From: Lumnitzera littorea
Taxonomy: Eukaryota > Streptophyta > Magnoliopsida > Myrtales > Combretaceae
Length of the DNA: 64,000 bases
NCBI GenBank assembly: GCA_024138015.1
Contig: JAMXBB010000001.1
Coordinates: 96,546,520 to 96,610,519 of the forward strand
Direction of reading: 5' to 3'
The position numbers were made by a program, and so were the translations under genes. This document shows, one piece after another, positions 1 through 12,200 of this stretch (positions are counted from its first letter, which is position 1; every line of letters begins with the position of its first letter). The notes under the pieces are model-generated. The model worked only from the letters and a program-made list of their open reading frames with translations, did no database searches and was not told the origin of the DNA.

Positions 1-2380
1 GGATTATATATGATAGTGATTGTAAGTAATCTTATGCCTGTACCTGTGTATCTGGTTTCGTGTTGAAATCTTTGTTGTGTTTGATGACCATTGTGATTTG
101 AGTGGTGTGAAGTTGTTTGGTTACTTTAAATCAAACTTAATCCTAATTGACCTAAATACCTTAAATAGACATATATTGCAACCCTGTAGGGAATCATTGA
201 GATTCTCTACACTTTCGAAAAAGATAACGCCAATAGTATAATGATCTTTTTCTCATCTTTAACCGAACTAAGTAATAAGAGAGGAGGTCGTAATGAAGAT
301 GAGAGCATTGGTTCGAAGGTTAAGTCTTAGAGGGAGCGATATCTCCATTTCATAAACTTGGTTTGGTTATAAGTTGTTGCATTAATGGAAACTCCTTAAA
401 CCGGATTGGAACAGATAAAATTACTCTGATTTCACAATAGACCGAACTACGTTGTGTGATGTCACTTGCTTGTCGCATTTTATGTAAATAAATGCTTGAT
501 AACCTTGATTGTGCTTTTATATATTCATAAGTCTTCATTTCAACTTACTAAATTGTAGTTACTCATATTCGCATAGATTCTTTTGCAAGTTTTGAATTCT
601 AACTACTATGTTGCATTACAACTATCCGGAAGTTAGTTCTTTTTTTAAGTTATAGGGAGTGAGGATCAACTAGCCCAATTATCAAGTTTTTATTTAAGGT
701 CTTGTTAGTATCTAAGGTTAAAGAACTAATATATGATATGTAAATTAGCTGACTATTGTATTATGTAAAGTTTTTTGGAAATTTTACAATAATGTGAATG
801 TGTGTGTATGTGTGTGTGTGTGTGTGTATATATATATAGACCTAAGGTTTTAACTTTTATTGTAAATTTTAACTAAAGTTTTATTTGAATTGTTTACTTC
901 AAAACAAGGAATCATGGATGCCTTGTATAAATCATATCTACGATAGATACTATAGGGTCAATTCTTATTATAAGTTGGTTTACATGGTGGTACTGTTGCA
1001 ACTCGATGACTTTGGGTCGTAACAGTTATGGGCCTAGACGGTTAAACTGTTTAGGCTATTGAGGCTCAGTGGTTTAAAAGTCAATTCAAGCTTGTCATGA
1101 ATCGAGCTAAGTCGCTTTGTGATTTAAAACCGATCTTTATGCAAATCTAATAAAATTGCATGAAACTAAACTTTCGGTTTGGTTAATGGTTTGTAGTTTT
1201 TCTTTTTTTCTAATCCAACTCTCCATCCTTTGAGATCACATGGCATAATTTATCAAAATGAGGTATAACACCTACTTTCTTTTCATTATTTTTATTTTAA
1301 AATGCAATAATTTACTAAGAAAATAAATGTAGGTTTAAGAAAAACAAAAATGTAGACCGTAAAAAAATTCTTAACTTTTAAATGTTATGAATATTAATAG
1401 CCTTATTACTTTATAAATAAATATAAATTACATTTTAATATTTTTTGACCGTAGTTCTATTTCAATTCAACCCTATTAAACTCTTTTGACCTTTGTTCCC
1501 TTATCATTCCTAAATCGACTTCCCGATTTGGTTTGACAATAATAATTTTTATGATTCATTCACACATAAGTGTTTGGTTTCTTTATATTTTTCTTAATGT
1601 CTTGAAAAGCAAATTGTAACTTGACCTAATAATGAAAAAGGGATCAAGAGTCAAGAGAATAAAAATACTAAAATGTGTTTCGTATTCTATTTTCTTATAA
1701 TTTGAAAGTTGAATGCTTTTATTTATTTTATTCTGCTTCGATTTAGATTTTTTAATAAATTAAGTGTATTTTTGTGTAGAAAATAATTTGTATATTTCAA
1801 CTTGGAAAATTTGGCTAAATCATACAAAAATTGGTTAAACTTAGGAGTATAAATGAAAGCCAATTTGCAACCTACTCGAGGTTGGTTATCAGGTTGATTT
1901 GAGTTTTATTTAAATTTGATTCAATTATAGTCGAGTCAAGATTAAACTCAAGTTTAACTTATGAAATACTAAGGTTATTAGGTTAGCGAGCTTAATCAAG
2001 TTTAGAATAATTTTTAATTTATATAAATGTTAATAAATTAGATATTGATTAGAGAAAATTTATAAAAATTTTTTAATTTAATCGAGCTAATCAAATTAAG
2101 ATCGAATTTATCATATATATTTTTAAGTTGAGCTCAAATTAAAAATCGATTAAATTTGATTTTCAACTTTTCTCTTGAGTTCAATACTATTTGATTCGTT
2201 TTTATTCGGTTATATCTCCAATTAAACTGGAATACAAACCGGTCTTCCTAATTCTTTATTGAGGACTCGTAAATGACTTGGGCTATTTTTACGGTCGAGT
2301 GGGTTCAGTACAGGTCGGGGTCGGGGAAGGTGACGGGATAACATCATATTGTAATTTGAACATACTATTTCATTTTGTCC
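1..2380. other. Upstream intergenic region
   Basis: AT-rich DNA with no recognisable gene. A GT/AT microsatellite lies at 799-838. Around 1870-2220 words such as GAGTTTTATTTAAATTTGAT and their approximate complements recur, suggesting a small MITE, but its limits were not resolved. The NOV promoter should lie in the last few hundred bases. Confidence 0.55.
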
Positions 2381-2494
2381 TTTTCTCAATGACCAAGACT
2401 TTTCTTTTCCCCGCCTTTTTCCATTTTACTTCCCGAATACTTCAGTCTCAAGTTCTTGCTCTCTCCGATCGCTCTCTCCGATCGCTCTCTCCCT
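2381..2494 (+). promoter_or_regulatory. Probable 5' UTR, pyrimidine-rich leader of NOV
   Basis: The ~110 bases before the NOV ATG are rich in C and T and contain a short tandem repeat (CTCTCTCCGATCG, twice, 2459-2484). CT-rich leaders are common near plant transcription starts. I could not identify a convincing TATA box at the expected distance, so the transcription start is not defined. The ATG at 2495 has G at +4 and is the first in-frame ATG of the exon 1 frame. Confidence 0.4.
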
Positions 2495-2881
2495 ATGGAC
2501 CCACCACCTTTCCCATTCCGTCCTCACCATCCCCGCCACCACCAGCGCGGCGATCTAACCAGCATCATCCGCGGTCCCTGGCGTCCTCCTCCACCACCAC
2601 CACTACAACACCAGCAGAATCCTCCTCAATTCATTCACCCTAGCCGCCCGAGGCCTCCTCAGCACCATTCTCAGTACGCTAGCCGAATGGAGCATTTACA
2701 GAGAATCGACCGAGCCGTGATCAAGGCCCGGGACGACCTCCTCGCCGCCGGAGAAAGCGTGTCGGCTTGGAAAGTTTCAAAGGCAGTGTTTCTAGCCATG
2801 AAAGTGGACAGTTGGGAGTCGCTAGGGTTTAGGATACAGGAAGTGACTTCTATCCAAAACATCATGGCTATCGAAGGAAAG
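2495..2881 (+). CDS. NOV: NOV exon 1 (residues 1-129)
   Basis: It begins with MDPPPFPFRP and a proline/histidine-rich low-complexity stretch, followed by a charged helical region starting near MEHLQRIDRAVIKARDDLL. It ends AAG|GTAATA in phase 0. The local base composition is much more GC-rich than the surrounding DNA, as expected of a plant first exon. An overlapping frame (2278-2643) is also open but has no recognisable content. Confidence 0.85.
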
Positions 2882-5800
2882 GTAATATATACATCAATAT
2901 GATCTGCTTCATGGTGTCCCCTTTTCTGGAAAAAGACGAGCTCGCACGTGTATGAGGAAACTCACACGTGTTTAGACATAATTTTCTTTTCTTTTTTTCC
3001 CTTTCCAGGAAAACAATATATATGTATGTATTAGATGCATACGCACACATAACCATTGTCAATAAGAGTAAAGAAGATTAAGAAGAGAGGAGGGGGACAA
3101 CCACCATTCACAGTTGGCATGTTCCTCCTGAATATTTTTTTTTTTTTGGTAAATTATTTCTCCTGAAGATTTGCGTTTCCATTAACAAACTTAACACTGT
3201 GTTTGATACGGACTTAGCGTGTTTTCTTCTATCGTAACATAAAAAGAAAAGATTCCCTTTCATTTTTATTGTATATTATACTTCGTTTCATTTTATTTCT
3301 TTTCATCTCGTTTTTTTTTTTTTTTGTTCTTTTTATTTTTTCTACTTATTTCGCCTGACTGGATTAAACTATCTTGAAATATGGTATAGAAGCTCATATT
3401 TGTGCTTTTCTTTTCCTCATAAATTTACTTGTATTTGATTTTTTTTTTTTATCTTATGAAAAAAATTTTAAAAGAGTAATTGGGAAAGAAGTTTCAGAAA
3501 ATAGGGTGAAATGTTAACAGTAGCATAATAATTTAATAGAAAATGTTAATAAGCATTCGAGCTTTTATAAAAGCTAAAGGGGATTTATTTTTAAAATTAT
3601 TTTATATTGATTCAATTTGTAACAATTGAGTTTAAACAATGTAAAGTTTATTATTTATTTTTTCTTTTACCTTAAACTATTAAATTGGAATGCTCCTGCA
3701 AAATTCACGACTACACTTAATATAAAAGAATTTTGGAAGAAGAAGCTAAAAGAAACAAAGGATTATGCTTAAATGTTCTGATTTGGTTAAATATAGAAGA
3801 CAAACATAAGAGTAGAATTTTTTCCATTTGTATTTAAAAATTTGTTAGTCCAATTTAGTTTACCATCTTCATGGAAAAAAAAAAAAAAGATTCTCATATA
3901 AATAAATTGAGTATGATTCTTCTTACATTCCAAAAAGGGGATAACGAAGATTTTTTTAAATGCGTATATAAGTCGTGACAATTGATGATATTAGAAAGTA
4001 TTCATCAATTTTAGTAATTATTACACGGTCAATCCAATAAAATTAGATGGAAAATTGAAATATCTTTCCTAGTTAATTTTTTAAGAAGTGCATATATTTT
4101 CCTTTCTACAAAGTTTGATTGGGATTTTCTAATGAGAATAGTGTCGTCATATTTGGCTGCTAAGGAAGTGAAGTGAAGGACAGCAAGTCGTGTCTGTGAA
4201 ACTTCTTCGTGAAGGTCTATTTGTTTAATGAAAGATGTTGAAAGACATGTTTTTTTTAAAGTGGTCAAAGTTTATCTGATTTTTTATTTTAGTCATAAAC
4301 TTTTCAAAATTTTCATATAAATCTTTAATGTTTATAAATAATTTTTTTTAACTAATAGTTTAGATTTTATATTGGAAATGTACAAAAAAATTTTCTAATG
4401 TTTACTTCTTTTTTTATTTTAGTTTTTAAAATTTCAAATTTTCCATTTGAGTTTTCAACGTTTATAAAAATTTACGGATTAATTTTTTAATGGATAATAT
4501 TAAATTATTATTTATATATTAACACGTGATAACATTCTATTAGTTTATATATTTTTTTTATATAACTAATATAATAAGATATTAAAAATTAATTAATTAA
4601 AAAATTATACAGAATATTAGATAATGATCAAAATTNGTTTTCAACGTTTATAAAAATTTACGGATTAATTTTTTAATGGATAATATTAAATTATTATTTA
4701 TATATTAACACGTGATAACATTCTATTAGTTTATATATTTTTTTTATATAACTAATATAATAAAATATTAAAAATTAATTAATTAAAAAATTATACAAAA
4801 TATTAAATAATGATGAAAATTTATCAAAAAATAAAAAAAGAAAAAACCTACAAAATTAAGAACTACTAAAATAATACATTTATTAATATATATATACTTA
4901 CATATATGTGTATATTAATATTAATTTAAAACTAAATTAATAAGAGATTTTGGTCTTTTTATGCTTTTAGGTTGTAAGATTTGCTTTTTTTATATATATA
5001 TTTTTCCATTATAGCAATTTTTTATTTTATTAATTTATTTTAAAATTAATATTAATATATGTATATAAATATATTATCTTAATAGTTGTATTTTTTTCAA
5101 TTTTACATATCTTTCTTGTTTATGTTTTTGATAATTTTTCATTATTTCTTAATATCTTTCTATAACTCTTTTAATATCTTAATTAAGTTTAATGTTTTAT
5201 TATATTATATTATTTAAAAGAAATATATAGGCTAACATAATATTGTTACTTATCAATGCATAAATGATAGTTATGCTATCAATTAAAAGAGTTATTGTGT
5301 AAATTTTTGTAAATGTTGAGGATGTTTTTATATTTTTCTAATTTAAAATCTAATGTGTCCGTTAAAAAGATTTATGTGTAAACTTTTGTAAATGTTAAGA
5401 ATTTAAACAAAAATTTAAAAATATTGAAGACTGAAACACAAAACAAAGTAAACATAGAGAATTTTTTTGTATTGTTTTTTGGTTTTTTTTTTTATCAATT
5501 AAGCTCTTGAATTTTAGTTATATGTAATGTTATCAAACCAGAATTAGAAGGTTGATCTAAGAATGAAAATAAGTCAAGAGTTAAAAGAGTCAAATCGAAA
5601 TTGAATCAAGGTCAATAAAATATTACATTATAATTTATATTTATTTGTAATGTAACAAAATTTACTTATATTTTTTAGAAATAAAAATTGAAAACTTTTC
5701 AAGATTTATTATTATTATTTTATTTGTATTTATATTTTTAATAAATTAGTGTATTTTTTAAAAAATATAAGAAAAAAATATTTTAATCTAAAAAATATTG

Positions 5801-6205
5801 AATTACATTGATTAGGTTAACAAACTCTAATATTTACAAAAGTTTACACTGATTAGTTTGAAATAGTTTTTATAACATTTGAAATTCAATATTTGAAATA
5901 GTTTTATAACATTACATATAACTAAAAATTGAATTACACTGATTAGGTTAACAAAGTCTAATCGAGATCATTATCAATGAGGGTTAAAAAGATAATTTGA
6001 AATAGTTTTATCGAGAGATCAAGTCAAATTGAATTGGACTTAACGGATCAATTCTGATCTAAGAACACTGATTATATGAAATATAGATTATGTAATTTCA
6101 AGGTATCACTTAATAAGTCTAAACTTGGTTCAGTTATTAGAAAAATCATATTTCTTTTGCTTAAATTTATATTAAACTGCAAATACGAACGGAATTTGAT
6201 AGAAC

Positions 6206-6236
<31 letters not shown>

Positions 6237-9200
6237 GTATATATACTTAATATAATAAATATGAGCTGCAAGCTCCTGGAGTTAAATAATAAAACTCAAG
6301 GAAGTAGGGATTTGAGATAAAAGTTGCTTGCGTGTCCGCATCCCTAGTTCCAACGGCTCATTTTGATTTTATTTTATTTTACCTATTTATAACAGCTTAG
6401 CTGACAACTATGTATTTATCATGAATGTTTGGTCTTCATGCCTGTGCCAATGACGTCAGTTCTTTGCTTTTTTTTTTTCCGATTATTTTAATGTCTACTA
6501 ACATGGCATGGCACAGAACGTCGTACCGTACGGTACTGCCTCACCTAACGAAATTCTAGGCGCCCTGCATGACTTTTGGACTTCAAAAGTTTTGTCATCT
6601 AGAAAGAGGTGTTTATTTAATACGGTAGCGTTGGTTGGCCTCAAATGGGGAATCAGGCCTGGCCTGTCTAAGTCTAATAAGGCAGTCCAAGCCGGGATCC
6701 TCACTTTTCCTGATAACGAGTAAGCAATGGCCCTTCTCCTTTTTTATTTTTTTAAATTATTATTATTTATTTTTCTTTTTATAATTTTTTCCATAATAAT
6801 AAATAAAATATTATTATACTATACAATAATAATAAAACAATTTTTCACACTTCAATAATTTTCAACACACTTATTTTTATTGATTTAAAAAGTAACGATA
6901 ATATAAAACTTACAAAATTTTTTTAAAAATTATAAGTAATTTCATCAACATATCAATTAATAAAGTAGAGAGTTGTTAATATGCTGATATAACACCTTAG
7001 ATACCTTTTTAGATAATTGGACTTGTCTATTTTAATTTAGTTTATGATTCGTTTTTTCTTTTTAAATTTATTTAAAGCATCAATTTTAAACTTTAAAAAC
7101 TTTTAATTGAAAGACTGTAATTTTTAGTAACCTAGACAAAAAAAATTAGAAGATTTGTTTTTATTAAAAGCTTATATATATCAAACTAGGTATATCATAT
7201 TTATTTATTTTTAATTAATAGCAATACGTTAAATATTACAAATGAGGACATATGTAAATAGTTAAAATTTTCACTTTTACTATTATATACTTTTTTTCTT
7301 TTATTCTTTCAATGATTAATAATTCTTTTGTAAAATTTTCCATTGGGAACCCGCTATGGACCCTCAATCCTTGGGCAGTTCAAGAACCCTACCAGGTCCC
7401 CAACGTACCAGACAGCTTCCGAACCGGTTTATGGATCAGAACCGGCTTGTACCTAGGTTTAGCGTGGCCCGTAGGTTGTGAACTGGCATTGTCAGTGCAG
7501 TCACTGAGTAGAATCTATATTACGATGATCCCCCGAATCCTGCTTGAACATCGTGTTTGTTGACGTCGATATCTTGCAAAGGCTGATTGTGACTGGAGAG
7601 GTTGGAGGCGATACGCACAAATGGAAGCTAAGAGGGCCGTTAGATGTGGTTCGGGCACAACCATTGGGATGCTTAGACAATGTAAGAACTAAGGGTGATA
7701 TAAGTAGGAATTGGGGTTTCGAACCCCTTTCTTTATGAAATTACCTGATATTAATAGGAGCGGTTGGTAAGATATATTAGGAAGGTGCGCTATATTTTTA
7801 AGATTCATCTTTCTTTTCTTCAAGATACATTCTAAAGAATATCTCGATTTTGAACCGTCTTGGCTTTTTCATTTCTCGGTCCTGTGGACTGGGTTTGGTC
7901 TTCATGGGTTTGCGGGCCCAAAGTTAAAGATTTAAAGTGATAGGAATCGGGATAAGTTTTTTGATGAGGTCGGTTAAGCTGTTTGAAGCTTGGCCTACAC
8001 CCTGAGAAGGTCATCCATTGCATTGGCAGCTTGACTTTGGTCATTGGGTGATTGAACTAACTCCTAGCTAAATCTGCCGAGACCGGCTTCGGCTTAGAGC
8101 TCACATCCGTAATAGTCTATCAACAAGGTTTTTTAGATGCTGGCAACAAACTGTGCCGGGCCAGTCGACATCCTTTCGTGCCCATATCAAATATTGCGGC
8201 TCTACATACTCGTTTCCATATTGTGTAATATGCAAATCCTACTTGGATAGTCGAGTAAATTGAAGAAATTTGTGTTTAACTGACGATCTTAGTGAGTGCA
8301 GTGCCTATTTGTCGCATTAAATTTGGTGCTTGAATGCCAAGAAAAGGTGAAAATTTTTGAGTGATCGGCCACCGGCGGGGAGGCTTGAGCACGGTATGGA
8401 AATGCCGTTAGCTGGTCTGTCATGGGCACGAAATGAGGCAGGCTGGCCAGGACGAAAGTGGCACGGGCTGATCCAGCACGTCCTGATGTCTCTCTCTATA
8501 TAGCCTATACGGATCGATTTTATGATAGACCATGTCGTCTCTAATGTTTTAGTATGGCTGAGGAATAAAGAAACAAGATGTCATGAATGTTTGACATCAT
8601 AGGTCATCAATGTTTTAAATGAATTAAGTAAAAGACCAACATTTTGGAGGTACTTCAAAAATTGAATTTTGGAAAAATTGCTTATCCGCACCTCTTTTGA
8701 ATGTTTAAAAGGATGGCATTTATAACAGTTATTATTTATTTTTTTATTTTTCTTTTCCAAATTATTGATCCTTGTCTTTTTTTAATTATCTTCAAACATA
8801 TATGAACCACTTGTTGCATAAATCAAACCATTGAAACCACTTAAAACATTATGACCTATTTGAATATGACCTCTTGTTCATAACCTTTAGTGTATTTATG
8901 CTTTTGAGTAATCTTACCATATTTGATTGTCTCCATGCAACTTTTTTTTTATCCACCTATTTCATGTTGGATTTTTATTGTATACATATACATCATGTTA
9001 TATCTACTTTGAATACTGACGCCGATAAGTTATTATGCTGAATTCGTTGGTTCTTTTTGGATATTTTTGCTTGACTTGACTTGTATTCACTAATAAAATA
9101 TTAACTATATTAAGAAAATTCTCTAATTAGGTGAGGAATCCTATAAAGTTAATTAAATATTTACCATTACATTGGGTTAAAAATTTTTCTGGTCTCGATT

Positions 9201-12200
9201 TTCAAAAGGGTTTAAGTGTTGCATGTTTATAAATTCAAGAGTTTTTTGTGATTTTAATAGGGAGTGGCATTGTAATTTACTCTCGTTTTAGACAATAGAT
9301 TAAAACTTTAACAAAATTCTCTATGAAATAAGGCTCGGTCTATTTTTATTTGCATAAAACCTAAGTTTGCAACTAAATATTTGGTGAATTCAGTAAGGTT
9401 CCTGGGAGACTTAAGGGGAACAAACATCCTCCAAAATTTAGCTAGTCAAAGAGAATTTCATACTACTAAACTAGTATAGCAAATGGCCAGTTAGCTATAG
9501 ATTAGTTACCTGCAGTTGGAATCATAAACTAGATGAACAGATTTGTGCTTAATCATGTTCTTTTTTCTTAATATGTGCTTTCATCTCCTAGTTATTTTTG
9601 TATAAATATGAAAATATGTTCAAGTTCAATCAATAGCACTTTTGTGGTTGCAAATTTCAGTTCTAAGAGAACGACAGGAGAATTTAAGCATTACCTTAGG
9701 AGAACTTTGAAGTTTGGGAAGTTGCTGAAGGGACTTGCCTCCACTTGTGTAGGTCACTGAATCCAGCTTGAAGGTCCATGTAAATTAGATATGGTGTAAT
9801 GAAAGATGAATGGGGTTGGAAAATGTTAGCAGGTGCTCTAGAAGTATTTATTAATGGCCAAAAAAGAGAGAAACTACTTCACTTCTCCATATCCATGTTC
9901 TTTCTGGAAATGTGAAATGCGAATGAAAAGCTTTCTTTTTAGGCTTCTTAACCCATAACTCCATGGCTTCCACTAATGGGAGTATATTTCGAATGTTCAA
10001 CTTCATATACAATGAGAAAGAAAGGGTAATCAGAAAACATGGGTTGATTCAATTCCTAGTATGTCAGAAAATGATAGGGGACTAAGGCTTAGATATGCAT
10101 TTTGCTTTTTGTCAAACTTGTGGCATTTGAATCAGTGTGGCCAAGTCTTGGTGCAATGGTAAGTTGCTCTTTGGTGACTGCTTGTTTATGAGTACAAGGC
10201 ATGGAAACTGCCTCATTGTGTAAATGCTAGGATAAGACTGCTATATGTATTGTATTTATGTATATGTATCCTTCCTTCCATTACCTTGCATAAGATAAAG
10301 AGCACCCCGTGCACCGAGAGAGCCATTTTCTTTTCTCTGTAAGGTGATTTTTTTTTTCCTTTTTATATATAAAAGATAACACTCAACAGTACAACGAAAG
10401 GTCGAGAGATCCGACAAAACAATCTATGCACCCTGAAGGTGATATAAATACAAGAACAAGAAAATCCACACTCTAAGGTGATACAGAAGAGCATGAACAA
10501 CCAAGACAAAAGAACATATCACAAGCTAACACCCTGGGTCCGATAACATCCAGAGTATCCTAGGTCTTCTGGGTAATTTGCTCGCTGTCAATGTGCAATT
10601 TTTGAAATCTGTTTTGACCATTTACAAGCTTTAATGGGGACACCAAATTAGTAAATGTTAATGTGATTTTACACCTAAAAAATGTTAGAATGGTGAAAAA
10701 GTTTGAGGATCAATATATATATCAGGGTCTTTCACTTTGATGACTTTTGAAGAGCCACCAAATTGCTTCATCTTTTTATGTAGATGACTATTCATGAATT
10801 TTTCCTGTGAATGTTTAATTACTGACCATGTTGATGTTATCTTCTCATCATTTGTTTTTATTGAGCTGAACGCTGTAGTTAGGTTCCAATAGTTTTCATA
10901 TTATTTGTAAGGCTAAGCTATGATTTTAACTTTGTCTCCCTCTTTTCTGGTTGATCTTTTCAGGTAAATGCATTCATACATTGCTTTGTTGTGGTTCGGA
11001 AAATCACCTCATTGCATGATCTGGAAACAGCAATTTGTAGAAACGAAGGCGTTGAAAAATTTGAAGAGCTTGAGTTAGGGCCTTTTCTACACCATCCACT
11101 AGTTGTGCATTATTTTTCTCTTGGTGGTGATGTGACCGAAGTGGTTAAGATAACAAGTGAGGAGATAGTATCATACCTAGGTGACTTCTTACTAAGATGC
11201 AAGAAAAGACGTGTTGAGGTTGAGGAATTCCTCGACTTCATTGCAAAGAAAAAATCAGTTGAAGGAAAGGAAAAGCTTGGAATACGAATTCGAAGCTTGG
11301 GGTGAGTAACTCCCGTTTATCTCTTCTGCACGATTAAAACAGCATTAATGAGTAACAGCTGCAGTAATGATTTGGATAACTCTTTTTTTTTTCCATTTTC
11401 CCCCCTCATTTTGAATGCCATTGGGATGATTTCAAGAAGGTTTATTTAAATGACTGTTGTTCATCCAATGGAAGAACTATTTGCAATCTTGCAATTTGAT
11501 GTTCACATGTCATATGGACAGCAATTCCAATGGTAAAGGCTCTTTCGAATGGGGTCAATGTTGATCTCAAGAAAACGAGGGATTAACTCACAGATAGTCA
11601 ATTGTTCATGTAAAAGGAAATTGCCTTCTAGACATGTTTTCTGTTGGTTGTAGCAGTAATTCCAGCAAAATAACTGGTTTCTGGAGTCTTTCTCACCAAA
11701 TGATACTGGTGAGTTGAAAATAGTATTCCATAGACCCTGTGCCTTTAAATGACTCAAAAGATGATGTCAATGCTTCCAAATATTTTTGCTTTGGGATGAG
11801 ACGGTTAGTTAATTCCATCATAAGGAATAATATTTGTTTTGTAGTCATATGTTACCTAAATGGGATTGGAGAGTTGAGAATAGACTCCATAAAATCTGCG
11901 CCTTGGAATTATGAAGAACGAGATGCCAATCCTTACACCTAGCAGTAATTTGTCTCTTGAACTGCTAATGGTGTCCATAATTCTGATCTTACTCCTATGA
12001 GTTGTTGTCAAAAAAAACTTGCTTAGGAGGTACCTCTGTGCTCTCTAGTTGACATTTCTGGGGCAAGTACTTTTAGGAGGTATTTTTGCACTCTGATTTG
12101 AGAAATATCTTCAAAGATTTCGAGCAGCTAGACTTGTTCCATTACCTTGCATTTTATAGAACAAAGAAGTTCAGGCAAGGAATGGACCAAATGAAACTTT

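Noticed and set aside
799..838. GT/AT repeat as a possible Z-DNA or regulatory element of NOV
   Set aside because: Ordinary dinucleotide microsatellite 1.6 kb upstream; nothing ties it to the promoter.
2278..2643. 121-codon frame overlapping the start of NOV exon 1
   Set aside because: Low-complexity S/T/P composition; it is the shadow frame of the proline-rich exon 1 and its leader.
7712..7735. GGGGTTTCGAACCCC resembling a tRNA T-arm
   Set aside because: No D-arm, anticodon arm or acceptor stem could be placed at the right distance on either strand.
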